NCBI GenBank assembly: GCA_004352715.1
Contig: SCFE01000032.1
Span: 1,430,109-1,494,108 of the forward strand
Source of the DNA: Hofstenia miamia
Lineage: Eukaryota; Xenacoelomorpha; Acoela
Direction of reading: 5' to 3'
DNA length: 64,000 nucleotides
A program made the translations under genes and the position numbers. Shown here piece after piece: positions 30,198 through 41,386 of the stretch. Under the pieces are notes generated by a model. That model had not been told where the DNA came from and made no database searches. It saw only the letters and a list, made by a program, of their open reading frames with translations. The first letter of the stretch is position 1. Each line of letters begins with the position of its first letter.

Positions 30198-31977
30198 GGT
30201 GTGTTAATTTAACTAAGCATATATTCACAAAGGGATCAATTCATCCCTTACTTTAGTGCATATTTTAATAATTATTGATACTGTTTGTCATATTGTGCAG
30301 CCAGTTTACAGTGAAGTTATTTGTTGATTTTACTTTAAATAGTCATTTCTACTACTACTATCATTGTGATTGCTAAAACTCAGATTTTGAAAACCTATAT
30401 ATTAAAGGTTAATTTACTAGCATCTATCATTGATAAGATTCAACAGCTTATGCGATTGCTCCAATAACGTTTGTTGATATTGAAACTTTTTCTTGATTAT
30501 CAAATTTATCTTCATTGCTAGTGAAATAATTGAAAAGCTTGCTTACTAAATATAAAACTAACTCATACAACATTAGTAGTATTATGGCAGCTTGAAAATG
30601 GTCTTTAACATATGAGTTGTTTTTATTAAAAATGTGCTTTCTGTGTATATAGCAGTTCTAAATATCGGCTGAAAAGCTGAAATTAAAGTTTTGTAAAAAA
30701 GTATTGTATTCATACGATTGGCTAGTCGAATTGGGCTTTGAAACCGATGAAGAATTGCCAAATTTTCCTGCTCACTATATTATGCTATTAGTCCTTTTCC
30801 TGTAATAACATAGTAGTAACCTACTCATTGCATAGAGATAAAACCACTTATGCAAAAGCAATTTTTTTTTGGGATAGCACATTGAAATGCATTGTGATTA
30901 TAAAATGTGTTCATATAAGCAATTGCTATTTTGGAAACATATTAAGATGCTGTTAAAGTTCGAAATTTGGGGGTTAACCTTCAAGTTGCTGACATGGTTG
31001 TTGGAACACCCTACCTAATTTTTGCTTGTACATGAGTCCAAAATTTTAATTCCTTTTGTGTATTCCTTTTGCTGTTTAGATTTTAGGGCATATTTTCTTA
31101 AAAATTGTCACAATTTCTCTTATTTTATTCTATTTGAGCCATTGAAAGATTTGACCACGTTTAATACGTGGGCCAAGCCATTATCCTTTAGGTATTCATG
31201 CTTCGCATGAAATTCCATCAGTAGCAAAAAGTGTTCTGTGATATTGCTTGAAATTCAGGTTGCTTTCTGTCAGATAAACATCCCCTTTACTGATATTTGT
31301 TAGAAAATAATACAGATTGTGATTAATTTCGCAAGGAAACAATTTGATTTGATTGTTTAAACTCTCCTTCAAATACGGACTCGTATAAAATTTCTTAAAA
31401 ATTTGTATATTCCGATATTCTCATAAATATTAATTGCCCTCACTCAACAAGTTCACCGTCCGTGACATATAAATATGTAGCAACATGTCTAGTTGTTAAA
31501 GAAGTTTTTTGCGAAATTAATTTACATTTAAATTGCGCAGAGCAAATTTAAAAGAATCACCGATGGGTGAAGCAAGCGCATACTGATAGAAAAAAGTAGC
31601 TTTCCTNAAATCACCATACAGTATCTTCAAACACTTGCAATTTATTGATAGATTTTGCAATCTGCTGTAATAGTTTCAAAGTAAATAACTTCAATGTCCT
31701 TTTTCAGATTTAGATATTTTGCTATCTAATCATTTTGCAAATTATAATTATTGTAAAATCTATGTGAATGTACCAAGTTCATAACATGCATTACCTCGTG
31801 TGTAAGCAGTAGTGTTGGAAGAGATTTCTTCAGATGTGAGATATTTAATGTTTTTAGGATGTCGTTAGGAAAATAGAAGGCACATCCACTGACAAACGAG
31901 ATAAACCTCATCGTGATGTCGTCATTGCTGACTGTGGAGAAATTCATCTTGAAACACCATATTCATTAGAAATTTAG
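23462..31977 (+). CDS. PPIB: Cyclophilin B (ER peptidyl-prolyl cis-trans isomerase), five coding exons
   Basis: Exons are 23462-23548, 27818-27931, 27981-28074, 29785-29969 and 31858-31977. They join in frame to 199 residues and end with TAG. Residues 1-20 form a hydrophobic signal peptide, followed by KKGP, as in secretory-pathway cyclophilin B. The catalytic core is complete: Arg79, Phe84, Met85 and Gln87 in [15 protein letters not shown], then Trp145 and His150 in [12 protein letters not shown]. The enzyme catalyses proline isomerisation and helps folding in the ER, collagen being a known client. Introns are 4269, 49, 1710 and 1888 bp; all have GT-AG ends except intron 3, which starts with GC. 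Introns 1 and 3 hold mobile DNA. The C-terminus is PYSLEI, with no KDEL. The start ATG is chosen because it gives the signal peptide and phase 0 into exon 2. Confidence 0.95.
23812..23910 (+). repeat. Dispersed repeat half Y in PPIB intron 1
   Basis: GGCGAAGGTATAGAATAG, then CACGCGGATAAA, AAACACTAAT and GAGAAATGCAATAAC match the Y half of 3726-4060. With the reversed Y-X copy at 25330-25612 it makes an inverted pair 1.8 kb across. Confidence 0.6.
23911..25329. other. PPIB intron 1, no feature seen
   Basis: Intronic AT-rich sequence between the two oppositely oriented Y copies; no coding signal recognised. Confidence 0.4.
25330..25612 (-). repeat. Dispersed repeat Y-X, reversed copy C
   Basis: The complement has Y and X joined as at 3726-4060: ATAGACCAATAAC followed by AAATTCGTAGCACGCGGTAC. 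This shows that the Y-X order of copy A is the normal one. Confidence 0.65.
25815..27004 (-). pseudogene. piggyBac element relic, antisense in PPIB intron 1
   Basis: The right border at about 26965-27004 is a piggyBac-type terminus: the complement reads TTAACCCTCTAACTACCATG and continues into GGGGTGTTCAGGCACCCC. Going leftward on the minus strand are an acidic N-terminal stretch ([14 protein letters not shown], near 26650-26690) and transposase blocks: [24 protein letters not shown] (near 26030-26065), [26 protein letters not shown] and [12 protein letters not shown]. These match the conserved order of DDE_Tnp_1_7. Many stops and frameshifts interrupt it. The C-terminal third and left terminus are missing, where the reversed Y-X repeat lies close by. 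It reads opposite to PPIB. Confidence 0.8.
28075..28080 (+). other. PPIB: GC donor of PPIB intron 3
   Basis: Exon 3 must end at 28074 to join the split Gly codon (G + GA) with exon 4 at 29785. The intron therefore begins GCAAGT, a consensus GC-AG donor apart from the GC. No GT near 28070-28085 keeps the frame and the conserved GDGTGGKS sequence. Confidence 0.85.
28338..28830 (+). repeat. Possible LTR or retroelement promoter fragment in PPIB intron 3
   Basis: A GC-richer island with a TGACGTCA site (about 28430), a TATATAAGC box (about 28590), and downstream GATCGGCGACAATTCGGGAG, which resembles the primer-binding/leader region after a Ty3-type LTR. No paired LTR or gag/pol is visible. This is a guess from composition and motif order. 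Confidence 0.25.
30163..30196. repeat. (TA)n microsatellite in PPIB intron 4
   Basis: Pure dinucleotide run. Confidence 0.9.
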
Positions 31978-33367
31978 GTGTCTATTTTGTAATAGATTAT
32001 ATTTTTAGATCTATTCAATTTATTCTTTTTGTATATTTTTATTTGGAATAGATTATATTATAATTAAAACCTAGCAGTACATATATCATTGGGTTAGTTA
32101 TCTTCTAATCACATTAATTACAAAAATATCATGTTTTTTATTTTAAATGAATTTTTATTGAAAAGCTACAGAAGCAAATACAATAGGCTTTAAACTACAT
32201 GTACTTTAGAAAGTTTCCACCAATGATTTTATAAATTTCTTTCCTCTTACTTGTTCCAATTGGTAATTAGTTACTTGAAGTCAGTTTCATTTCCGGTGTC
32301 TATCTATTATTAAGGTAGTTAATATCAACATTGTTTCATGACGCTCAAAATCCGTTCTCCTGGCATGTGATAGTTTTGAACATGTAAATATTTTTATGTT
32401 GAAGAAAACAACAAATAATTTACAGTGAATTAAAGTAGTGCTAAAAAACTTAGAGAAATATGAAAATTAATTAGAATAACTTTTTGCTCATGTATTATAG
32501 AATGTATGGTTGACATCATGCCAGAACACCTGAAGTTAAGAACATCAATTCGAAATGCTATTTTTATCACTGACTGTTATTTTATATTGAGATTCAGTGC
32601 AAATTTCGAATTAATTACTGAAATGAGGAGGGAATTGTGGGAAGAATTTTCTTTCCGTTTTCACTTTTGCATTAGGAAGGTCATAGTCTTTCATTTGAAT
32701 GTAATGTCCTCATGTTCAGCATGCAGGAGAACGGATGTAATGGAATGCTAGTGATTGAATATAATTTGACATCTCTACGCAGGATAGTTTTTTCGAATTT
32801 CAATGCACTACATCTAAAGAGTTCAGCAGTTAATCTTTTTTTCAACCCCAAACAGCTAATGAATACGTAATTACTCATTTCTTCATAGTGCAATATACAG
32901 GCGATCCATGCGTAATAACGGATAGCATCATAGTGGAATATAATTGCTTTAACTCAGCAACAAAAAAAGCAGAGTTCTTTTAGTTTTTAGAGAAGGCATA
33001 GAATAGATATGGCATTTTTACATTTCTTATTAATGTTGGAGCTAAAGCCCAAAAGATTCATCTATAGTGAATCCAAGATTCTTGAAATGACTTTGGGAAT
33101 ATTAAGAAACCTCAGCAAGGTTATGTGCATTCTAGTTTAAACCTCATTAGAATAAACTGTCGGGTCCACTTGTAGTCTTGCGGAAGCTGCGCATTGTATA
33201 ATACACCCTGTGAAGCAAAAATTGCGGAATGGAGTCATCCGGCCAAATTGTTTCTAAGTAGGAGGTAACACTTATCATTTATAGATACTTGAGCAAACCT
33301 CAAGTTGAGGTAATCCACATTAATGTTTCTATTGTATCAACGGTTTTGATTTTTCTAATGCGGGAGC
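31978..33367. other. PPIB 3' flank, no further gene seen
   Basis: Includes the likely PPIB 3' UTR, but no AATAAA is obvious close to the stop. Open frames at 32506-32893 on both strands show no recognisable protein. Confidence 0.4.
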
Positions 33368-33664
33368 TCACAAATTTTCATAAGCTGGAGGAACCTTTGC
33401 TGCTGTGCTTCGAACTTTATTTGTTATAGTTACGTGAATACGTTGAGAGATCTCCTCTATTTCTTGGGAACTTTTTCGGCGGGGAGAATATCGCTTTTGT
33501 TTATTACAACATTTCAACAGTGGAGACATACATGTATATGGTGGATGAGGGGATGACAGTACAACGCGACGAAGGGGATAACGGATATCCAGAACTATTA
33601 GAATAGTTTGCGTAATGGCAGGTACAATGTCGTCAACATCCTGTATTAGAAATTGTCTATTCAA
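33368..33664 (-). CDS. Uncharacterised 98-codon frame, candidate terminal exon
   Basis: I do not recognise this protein. The frame contains a hydrophobic stretch (VPAITQTILIVLDIRYPL), a Cys/Lys-rich turn (LLKCCNKQKRYSPRRK), an acidic/basic helix-like region and the C-terminus PPAYENL. Just inside its 5' end is a good splice acceptor (TTTCTAATACAG before GATGTTGAC), so the true coding part may start at Asp about nine codons in. Composition is richer in GC and CpG than its surroundings, which favours a real or recently lost exon. PPAY is a WW-domain ligand pattern and YENL a YxxL pattern, both short and non-specific. Confidence 0.35.
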   Translation of the reverse strand: MNRQFLIQDVDDIVPAITQTILIVLDIRYPLRRVVLSSPHPPYTCMSPLLKCCNKQKRYSPRRKSSQEIEEISQRIHVTITNKVRSTAAKVPPAYENL

Positions 33665-34861
33665 ATTTATCCTTAGTGATAATTAATGGTGGAAAAGGAA
33701 ATTTAATTCTTTATTGCGTATATTTTAAACATAATTTAAAATTCTTCATGATATGCATATGAATTGTGAAATTATAAGCAAATTCAATGAATTAAAAAAC
33801 TTAGTAAATTGTTCAAGAGGCAAGACTATAGATCATGCAATTGTATTGAACCATGAGTCTATTTTGTCCGAATATAGTTTATTGATATTGGGAAACTGTC
33901 AGTCATAATGAAGATATTCCAATATTGTAAAAAGAAATAATTTAAACCGTACAAGCAACTATTATATTAAATGTTTAAGCATAAATTTGGAGGATAAAGA
34001 ACCTATAACAAGCACTGAAATTTCAAAGTTACTCAAGATCTCTCACTCAATTTGTAGTGTCTTAGTATTATTTGTGCTCAGATTTATTCTTTTATTAACA
34101 TTCATACATGTTCTAAGCCTTGAAAGTATCAGTAACCATTATAATACACTTTGGAAAGGAATTTGATTTTTAAATTATCATTAACCTAAAATTGTTTGGG
34201 TGGTCGGATCTTTATGGCCATAACTGTATGTATTAATGTTTAATTTTGTACGCAATTTATCTCCCATAATTTCGTATATGACAGCGGTCTGGAATCATGT
34301 GCATAATCTATTTAATCGTGTAAATTATTTTGCCATTCTACATAGGCAATATATGTATATATAATATATTTGTTAAAAATTTCTATTTATCAAAATTTTT
34401 ACTACACGAAATAATGTCATTCTATTTAAACAAAGTGGAAAACGAACTTATTTAAAGCTAATTTACATGGATATTCTAGAAACTTTGTTGTAATACAATA
34501 TTTGCACTGGTAGCGTGATGAAACCTTGTTCTTTTAACCAATGAAATCACAGATTTCCTCTAAACGCATTGTTTTAATTTAAAATGGGCAAATGTTATTG
34601 ACGCCAGTCAATTACAATCGTCATCTGATTGGCATGTTGATTTCCACTGTTTGTTTATGCCAATTTATTAATGCATACACAATTTCTACTTAAATATTGT
34701 CAAAATCAGTCATCAAAAAACCTTAACTTAACACATTAAGGTTACATTAACGCAGTGTGCGACGGGATTAGCTGAACCTTAACTTAGCAATTAACTTAAG
34801 CTAACGCAGAGGTTTACGGGGGTAATATCTCTCAGTAACTACCGATGATATTTTTAGTTTA
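33665..34861. other. No gene seen
   Basis: AT-rich, no recognisable gene. Confidence 0.5.
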
Positions 34862-35060
34862 ATGCTTAATAGTTGCTCTGTTATGGGTTGTAAGACTGGC
34901 TATTATCATAACTTCGAGCAAGTGCCATTTTACCGATTTCCAAACTGTTGTGATGAAAAGCAGAAGTAATTGGATGCCCTTCCCAACCAAATTGGCAAGG
35001 TCCCAGATAGCATGTGAAACTGTCGCAAGCATTGCCCAGAAAAAATGCGTAAAAAAACAT
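34862..35060 (+). pseudogene. Decayed THAP zinc-finger domain
   Basis: The frame starts MLNSCSVMGCKTGYYHNF and goes on to FYRFPN and LDALPNQIG, then CRKH. This is the C-x(2-4)-C ... LP ... C-x2-H plan of the THAP DNA-binding domain at a protein N-terminus. Two in-frame stops fall where Trp and a later residue would be expected. THAP domains occur in host regulators and P-element-type transposases. The following sequence does not allow a choice between them. Confidence 0.6.
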
Positions 35061-35164
35061 TCCAATCGGATGTAATGTCCTTATTGAGGTTCTTTCTTGT
35101 TTTCCAAATGTCACTCTTTTTGTGTGCCTACTACAGTAACAAAATCACAACATGTGAATGAGAG

Positions 35165-35412
35165 GTAGATAATGAGTGATGCCAGACCCAGAAACTGTAT
35201 TAGAGGCGAGCTTGTGCAATTTAGACAATGGACAGCATTTATATCACTAATTTACATGAATTTGCTAACCAATGCAATATTCGTATTCAAGATACGGCGT
35301 TTACTTCTGCACGGAATGCTGAGGAAATTGTTTCAGCTCAACTATGGGCAGCTGTGTTCATAATTTGTCCTCATATTTGCACTGGAAGCAAACGTGTTTT
35401 CATTATGAAGCC
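35165..35412 (+). other. Unrecognised open stretch between THAP relic and LINE
   Basis: An open frame from 35228 (MDSIYITNLHEFANQCNIR) reads about 65 codons before meeting the LINE. GC content is higher than the neighbours. It may be the continuation of the THAP-bearing gene or element, but no domain is recognised. Confidence 0.25.
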
Positions 35413-35419
35413 TATCTGG

Positions 35420-37003
35420 TGTTTTAGTGAGCTGGAAGAACTGTTTACAAAAAAACGACCCAAAATGTCCCAAAAACAATCGACCTATATCTATTACATC
35501 ACCAATCAGTAAAATATTTGAAAGATTATTACATGAACAAATTACACTTCATTTAAATCATCATAAACTATGGTCCAAATCACAATTTGGTTTCAGAAAA
35601 AATTATTCAACATCAGACGCACTTATACAAACGACAGAAAAATGGAGAGCACTATTAGACTCTAATAAATTTGTTGCTATTGCCTGTCTTGACCTCTCAA
35701 AAGCATTCGATTCTATTAATCATGATATATTAATAAGAAAATTAAAAAATATTGGTTTTTCTCTTAACAGTGCTCACCTTATATCTAATTACTTAAGTAA
35801 TAGACTTCAGCGAGTTAAATTAAATGATACTTTTTCAAATTGGTTGTCTGTCAATAATGGTGTACCTCAAGGAACCATACTAGGTCCCCTGCTATTTAAT
35901 ATTTATGTGAATGACATGAGGGAAATTACGGACTGTGAAATAACACAATACGCCGATGATACATCTATTTACTGTGGAAATAAATCCTTAGATAAAGCTG
36001 TAAAAGTTATTGAATCGAATTGTATAAAATTGAGCAACTATTTTAACATGCATAGATTGCGTATTAATACGAAAAAAACTGAATTTTGCATAATGCAACC
36101 TTTTAGAAAAAAACGGACATCTCCGACTATTCAATTAATTTCAATAATTCATCTGTTATACCTGTTAATAAGTTTAAATATCTAGGAGTAATAATAGATT
36201 CAAATCTTAATTTCACGTCGCAAATAAATACTATTATTAAAAAAATGGCTATAGGTATTAGAAAGATATCCCATGTTTCCCAACAGTTACCCCCAATTGC
36301 AGTAATTCAAATGTTTCATGCATTTGTTATGAGTAATTTAAACTATGCTAATATCTTATATACTAATGTACACAGCCAAATGTTAAAAAAGCTTCGAGTT
36401 CAACTAAAATGGGCATTAAATGTTTGTAATAAAAACTCTTCTAAAACAAAAGAATATATTTCTAAATCTATTCTTTTTCCACAAGAGTTAATTATTTACA
36501 ATATTATTATTTATTTCTTCAAATTCATAAAGAAAATACCACCCTACAACGAGATATCATTCTCATTTTCGACAGATTGTCTGAAGCAAAATAAACGAAC
36601 AAAAAACTACTCACGTGTTAAATTTAATAAAAATATCATGAGTCAATCCTTTATTAATACTGCAATTTATAACTGGAATATATTGCCAAAAGAAATGAAA
36701 ATAATAGACAACCTTAAAAAATTCAAAAAAGAATTAAAATTATTATTTCTCAAACAAAAGTTTATATCAGGTAGATCATGGATAGGATTTAAATTTTATA
36801 ATAACGATTATACAATAAATCGAAATTAGTAAGCTATCCGTAGTCAGTGTATTTTTTAGTCAGTGTTGTTTTATTTCATTTTTGTTTTTATTCATTTTTT
36901 TGTACATAGTAGTTAATGACGCTATTCATTTGAAATATCAGTAAAATATTGTAAAAAAATTCAAATGAATATAGATTATCTTATCTTATCTTATCTTATC
37001 TTC
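35420..37003 (+). mobile_element. LINE fragment with (TTATC)n tail
   Basis: A 5'-truncated non-LTR retrotransposon that keeps the reverse transcriptase, C-terminal region and a 3' tail of CTTAT units (about 36972-37003). Fragments of the same or a close family lie at 38540-39093 and 48830-49200. Confidence 0.85.
35427..36829 (+). pseudogene. LINE reverse transcriptase, one frameshift
   Basis: The first frame (35427-36185) contains NRPISITSPISKIFE, FGFRKNYSTSDAL, motif A IACLDLSKAFDSINH, motif B NNGVPQGTILGPLLF, motif C TQYADDTSIY and the primer-grip-like LRINTKKTEFC. A frameshift near 36130 moves the continuation (KFKYLGVIIDSNLNF) to the frame ending at 36829. That frame carries the thumb/connection region and the C-terminus. 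All catalytic Asp residues are present. The N-terminal endonuclease is missing by truncation, so a single frameshift plus truncation is the main damage. It looks younger than the other LINE copies here. Confidence 0.88.
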
Positions 37004-38539
37004 TGTTTTCTCACAAATTATATAGAAAAAGACAAGAATGTTGAATTCATTATGCGTCAAGCAGAATTAAAAAATTTACCCAAGAACAAATTCACTTATT
37101 CTTCTGCGATATATATGCAATGCGTTTTCGTGAATTACTTCATCTAGATCACTTTACTAGAATCTAAAGAATTTTCTGTTATTACCTAGTGTTAGTACAA
37201 TTCAACTGCTAAAGTTGGAGGAATTTTTGAAATTGAATATTCAAAGAAGGTAACTTTATCATTAGAATCTCGAAGGAAGCACTGTATTTTGTCTTTTGAA
37301 GAAGTCTGTCAAAACTTTGCTATATCATGGTGGTTCCATATTTGGTCTTGGGTTAGAGAGTGACATTGGTACCTGAATAAACCTTAGGAACAAGTTCGGG
37401 TACAAAGATAAGATTGAATATTTAAAATATAGATTTGAGGAAAATCCAAAGCATTAAGTAATACCAATAAAATGCTGTTCCCCCATCAGAAAATGATTGG
37501 TGTTAATGATAATTTGATTGGACAAAAATCAATAATAGCAAATCACAATCAACGTTTCAGGTCGGGTTTAAGTACTAAATTTTCGGTTCGGGTCGGGTGG
37601 GCAGTGTTCAGGTCCATGCTTATCTTATATTGTCACTCTCTACTGTGGATACCGGAAAGTTAGCCAAAACAATTCTTTGCATATTAGCTAAGTTTTTGTA
37701 TAGTAAGAAAGCAATTGCTTTACGTTTACTGCCATGTTCACTTTAAATTTCTCTAAAGTAGACAATACTGGTGCACATGTTTTTGGTGCAATAACTAATT
37801 TTAGTGTCTCTAATGTCGCTTTTCATCTAAGTGGAGGCTGCAATTATTATATTTTCTTTGCATTTATGAAAATAGATATTTTTTATTTTGATGCAATGTT
37901 CAGCACTAAATTTTATCGATCGATTGGTAACAATCGTTTAAGCAATTTTACTAAACAAAGCAAAACAGATACTACAGGAGCTTCCAAAATTGCTAAATTC
38001 TTGTAACGGTTATTACTATGGCGATTTGTTTTGACCTAAAAAACTGGAAATTTGGACCCAGAACTTTTGACTTTTTTTACTTTAAAACGTAATTTTTTAC
38101 CTAAAAAATTGACCTAATAATTTTTTAGCTTTTTTAAAATTGATATTTTCTCATGTTTTTATAATCAAGAAATTTATATATTTAAAAACTAAACAAATTA
38201 GAAGTGAGGTTCTAGGCGTATAAGTAGAAGTTTCCTCCTTCTTAAGCTTTTGTTTACAAATTAGTGCAAACTCATAAATTTTCTCAAATAATCTGCTATT
38301 AAAAAATGTTAAATTTTTGAATTAAACGGTTTTAATGCGCTTATTATGAAAATCAATGATATATTGTTTCTCTTCCAAAAAATTTGACCCTAAAGAAAAT
38401 TTTAATTTTTTTTACTTAATTCCTAATTTTGTAAAATTTTGAATTTATTTTGAGCTTAAAAATTTTAAAATATGTATGCATATGCATTAAGACTATTAAA
38501 TTTCTACCTATTTAGACAGAATTGACCTTTATTTCAATT
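37004..38539. other. No gene seen; GC-rich CGGGTCGGGT patch
   Basis: AT-rich except for TTCGGTTCGGGTCGGGTGGG near 37580-37600, which may be a hAT-type terminus. Open frames (for example 37734-38006) have no recognisable domain. Confidence 0.4.
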
Positions 38540-39093
38540 TTGACTTTTTTTACTTTTGTTCACCCTAGTTATTACTTTTCACAAATGTTCTATTATTTTT
38601 TCTTATTGTATGTAAATGATTTAAATGAAAATTTAGACAATTATTGTGGCATAGTGCATTATGCTGATGATACGTGTATATACACACATTATACTCAAAT
38701 AAAAACATCAATTAGTAAATTAGAAGTCAATCTGTCTCAACTGCTAAAATATTTTAATATGCACAAGTTAACTGTAAATCCCTCTAAAACAGAATTCTGT
38801 GTTATGTCTCCCTTTCACAAATTTTAAATTTTTCGGGGTCAAAAATTACTCAAGTCGAATCCTTCAAATATCTTGGAGTAAAAATTGATAATAAATTGAA
38901 CTATTCAAATCAGATAAACATAGTATTACAAAAAATGCCAATGGGAATTAAGACTATTTCACATATAGGCAATTTTGTAAATTCCAAAATGAAGTTGATG
39001 TTGGTTAACTCTTTAGTATTAAGTAATCATAGATACTTTAATGTTTTATTTAATGACTTAAACCACTCATTAATAAATAAAATCGACTCATAA
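38540..39093 (+). pseudogene. LINE reverse-transcriptase fragment, same group as 35427
   Basis: Starts at LYVNDLNENL, just before motif C (HYADDTCIY), and continues with LLKYFNMHKLTVNPSKTEF. After a frame break it goes on with SFKYLGVKIDNKLNYSNQI. Both ends are truncated. The blocks align with 35427-36829 but with many differences. Confidence 0.8.
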
Positions 39094-40389
39094 ATTAAAT
39101 TGGCAGCAAACACTCATAATGATATTACTCAACTAGGAACGACAAAAGTTCATATTCTAATCATGATCATGCTTCACATATGAAAGCATGCAATTTATAC
39201 ATAGAGCGGATTAATGCAATTTCACATTGATGAACGAACTACCCTTCAAACTTTTTGGTAAGCTATTTTTATAATTATATCTCAGATATTGTTTTGGATT
39301 CTTAACGCTTTTTTACAATATTATGTCTAGTTAGTTTTACAGATATTTCTTTTAAAAACATAATTTTATTTTAATGAATTGCTGCGAATTTACTGTCCGA
39401 TGTTAAATTAATTATATACTTTATCATAAATAGAAACGTCGTTTGTTTGTTAATAAACATTTTTAATTGATTTTGTTTAAACGTTTAATATTCATGTGTT
39501 TTTTTATTGTGAATGTCATCTCGTTTTTAATAACAACTTGTTTATTAACCATTAATTCAGATACGACCTTGTGAAATTCATAATGTGCAAATACGTATTG
39601 TGTTTGCTTCCTACAGAATTCCCTCAACAACAATGATGATAAACTAACACAATAGACAAATGTAATAGTACGATATATATGATCATTATAGGCAAAGTGT
39701 AGAATAAATTACATTTTTGTCATGTCTTAAACACGTATATGGGTTTTACCACGTACGTTTAGTAAATATTAGAAATTGCGAGTTTTTGCATAAACTAGTT
39801 CCGAAAAATTATTTTGCATTATTACCGAAATAAGCCATTACACTTCTAACGAGTATTATTATCTCTCTGATTCAAATATTTGTTATTAAATTTTACCGAA
39901 TAAAACAAGTATGGAAAATAAATATATAAACAAATTAATGTGGTATTTCCAATATCATGTATGTTAATAAAAAAACAACTACGTAAACTAAATTAGCCAC
40001 ATAAATAAGCAAGTCACATACATTAACAAAAAGCAAGTATGTAAAATAAAACAAAATATTTTTTGTTTGAAAATACTTATTAGTTATGACTTTTACAGAA
40101 GAAATTTAACAATAAAATATAATTCCAAAACGTGAATTTCTTGCATATAGAATTTCAATTATCTTTGACAATTATTTATGTAATATGTATAAAAAAATTG
40201 GCAAAATTTTTGAAAATTGCTTTATCTATATGTGTGTGGCGAAAGTAAAACTAAAAAAATGTAAGCTAATGTGTGAAAGTAAAAAAAATGTAAACTAAAT
40301 TCATGTGTGATGTTAATAAAAAACTGTAAACTAAAAAATGCAAACTAAATTAGGCCACATAAATAACACAAAAACTAGTAAAAGTACAT
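39094..40389. other. No gene seen
   Basis: AT-rich, no recognisable gene. Confidence 0.5.
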
Positions 40390-40536
40390 GACTTCCATGA
40401 CGTCAGTACAAACCCCTCTGGCGATATCCATGGCGTCTCAGGTCAAAGGCCACCCCTCTAGAGCAATCAGAAAAAAGTGAGAAGGGAAGGACTCCACCTC
40501 TCGACCAATCAGAAAAAGGTGAGAAGGGAAGGACTC
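40390..40536. promoter_or_regulatory. CRE site and tandemly duplicated CAAT-type block
   Basis: TGACGTCA at 40398-40405 is a perfect CRE core. It is followed by two tandem units (40451-40494 and 40495-40536) with the shared block GTGAGAAGGGAAGGACTC, each with an upstream CAATCAG word; the second reads CCAATCAG. The patch is much richer in GC than its surroundings. No downstream gene is recognised on either strand, so a promoter role is only a possibility. Confidence 0.3.
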
Positions 40537-41386
40537 GTTATAATACTACTCAAAGGCATACATGATTCTGTAAATATGAAATGCAATATTCATAATTTGC
40601 TATTCCCAAATTAGGAATGACTTTGTGTAGAGTGCTATGCTTTCCATTCTCGTTAAACCATTGTTGAAAATGTAAAATGAGAAATTTTAATAGGAAAATC
40701 GAGACAAATATCGCATAATGCCATTTACATCTGTGTAAAACAACACAGAATTTTGTATTTTCATTGTCATCAATGATTTTGTACATCTTAAGCAAAAAAA
40801 GTTTATATTTTATTTACAAAATAACTGAATTTGTTGTAACTTTACACCCATTGTACCTTTAAAGAAATAAGAAAATTTCATGATTGGAAATTCTCAAATT
40901 TAGTTTGCACAAAGCTTAAAACAAAATTTTGTTAAGCAGCATTAATATATACTTGGTTGACTTAGGGTTAACTAAAGTGTTTATGAAATTGTATTTTTAT
41001 AGGCAGTACACTTAAAAAATAAAGTTAGAATTAATACTGCATACATACTATTAGTGCTACTGCCTACCAATTCTGCAATTAACGCTTACTTAGAGCACAA
41101 GTTAATAATATATTATAAATAATAACAATAATATTAAAAACAATATAAGATTTATTTAGTGTTATGACATTGCATATACAAAAAATAATATTGATATAAA
41201 ATAATAATTTTAGAAAATGTAAATGCTATATTCATCATATCCATAGATGCACTATATTCATTGTTAATAATATTGTAATGTTTAATTCAAGCAAATATCT
41301 ACGTCATATTCAAACTTGCTATTGCGATGCTCAACTGTAATAAATACAATGATTTTCAATATTTATAAGTACCGGCATTTAGATAT
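40537..41386. other. No gene seen
   Basis: An 81-codon minus-strand frame at 40550-40795 has no recognisable domain. The part next to 41386 is probably the 3' UTR of the CLN3-like gene. Confidence 0.4.

Noticed and set aside
33368-33664. Immune receptor tail based on YENL and PPAY
   Set aside because: Patterns of four residues are far too common; no domain supports it.
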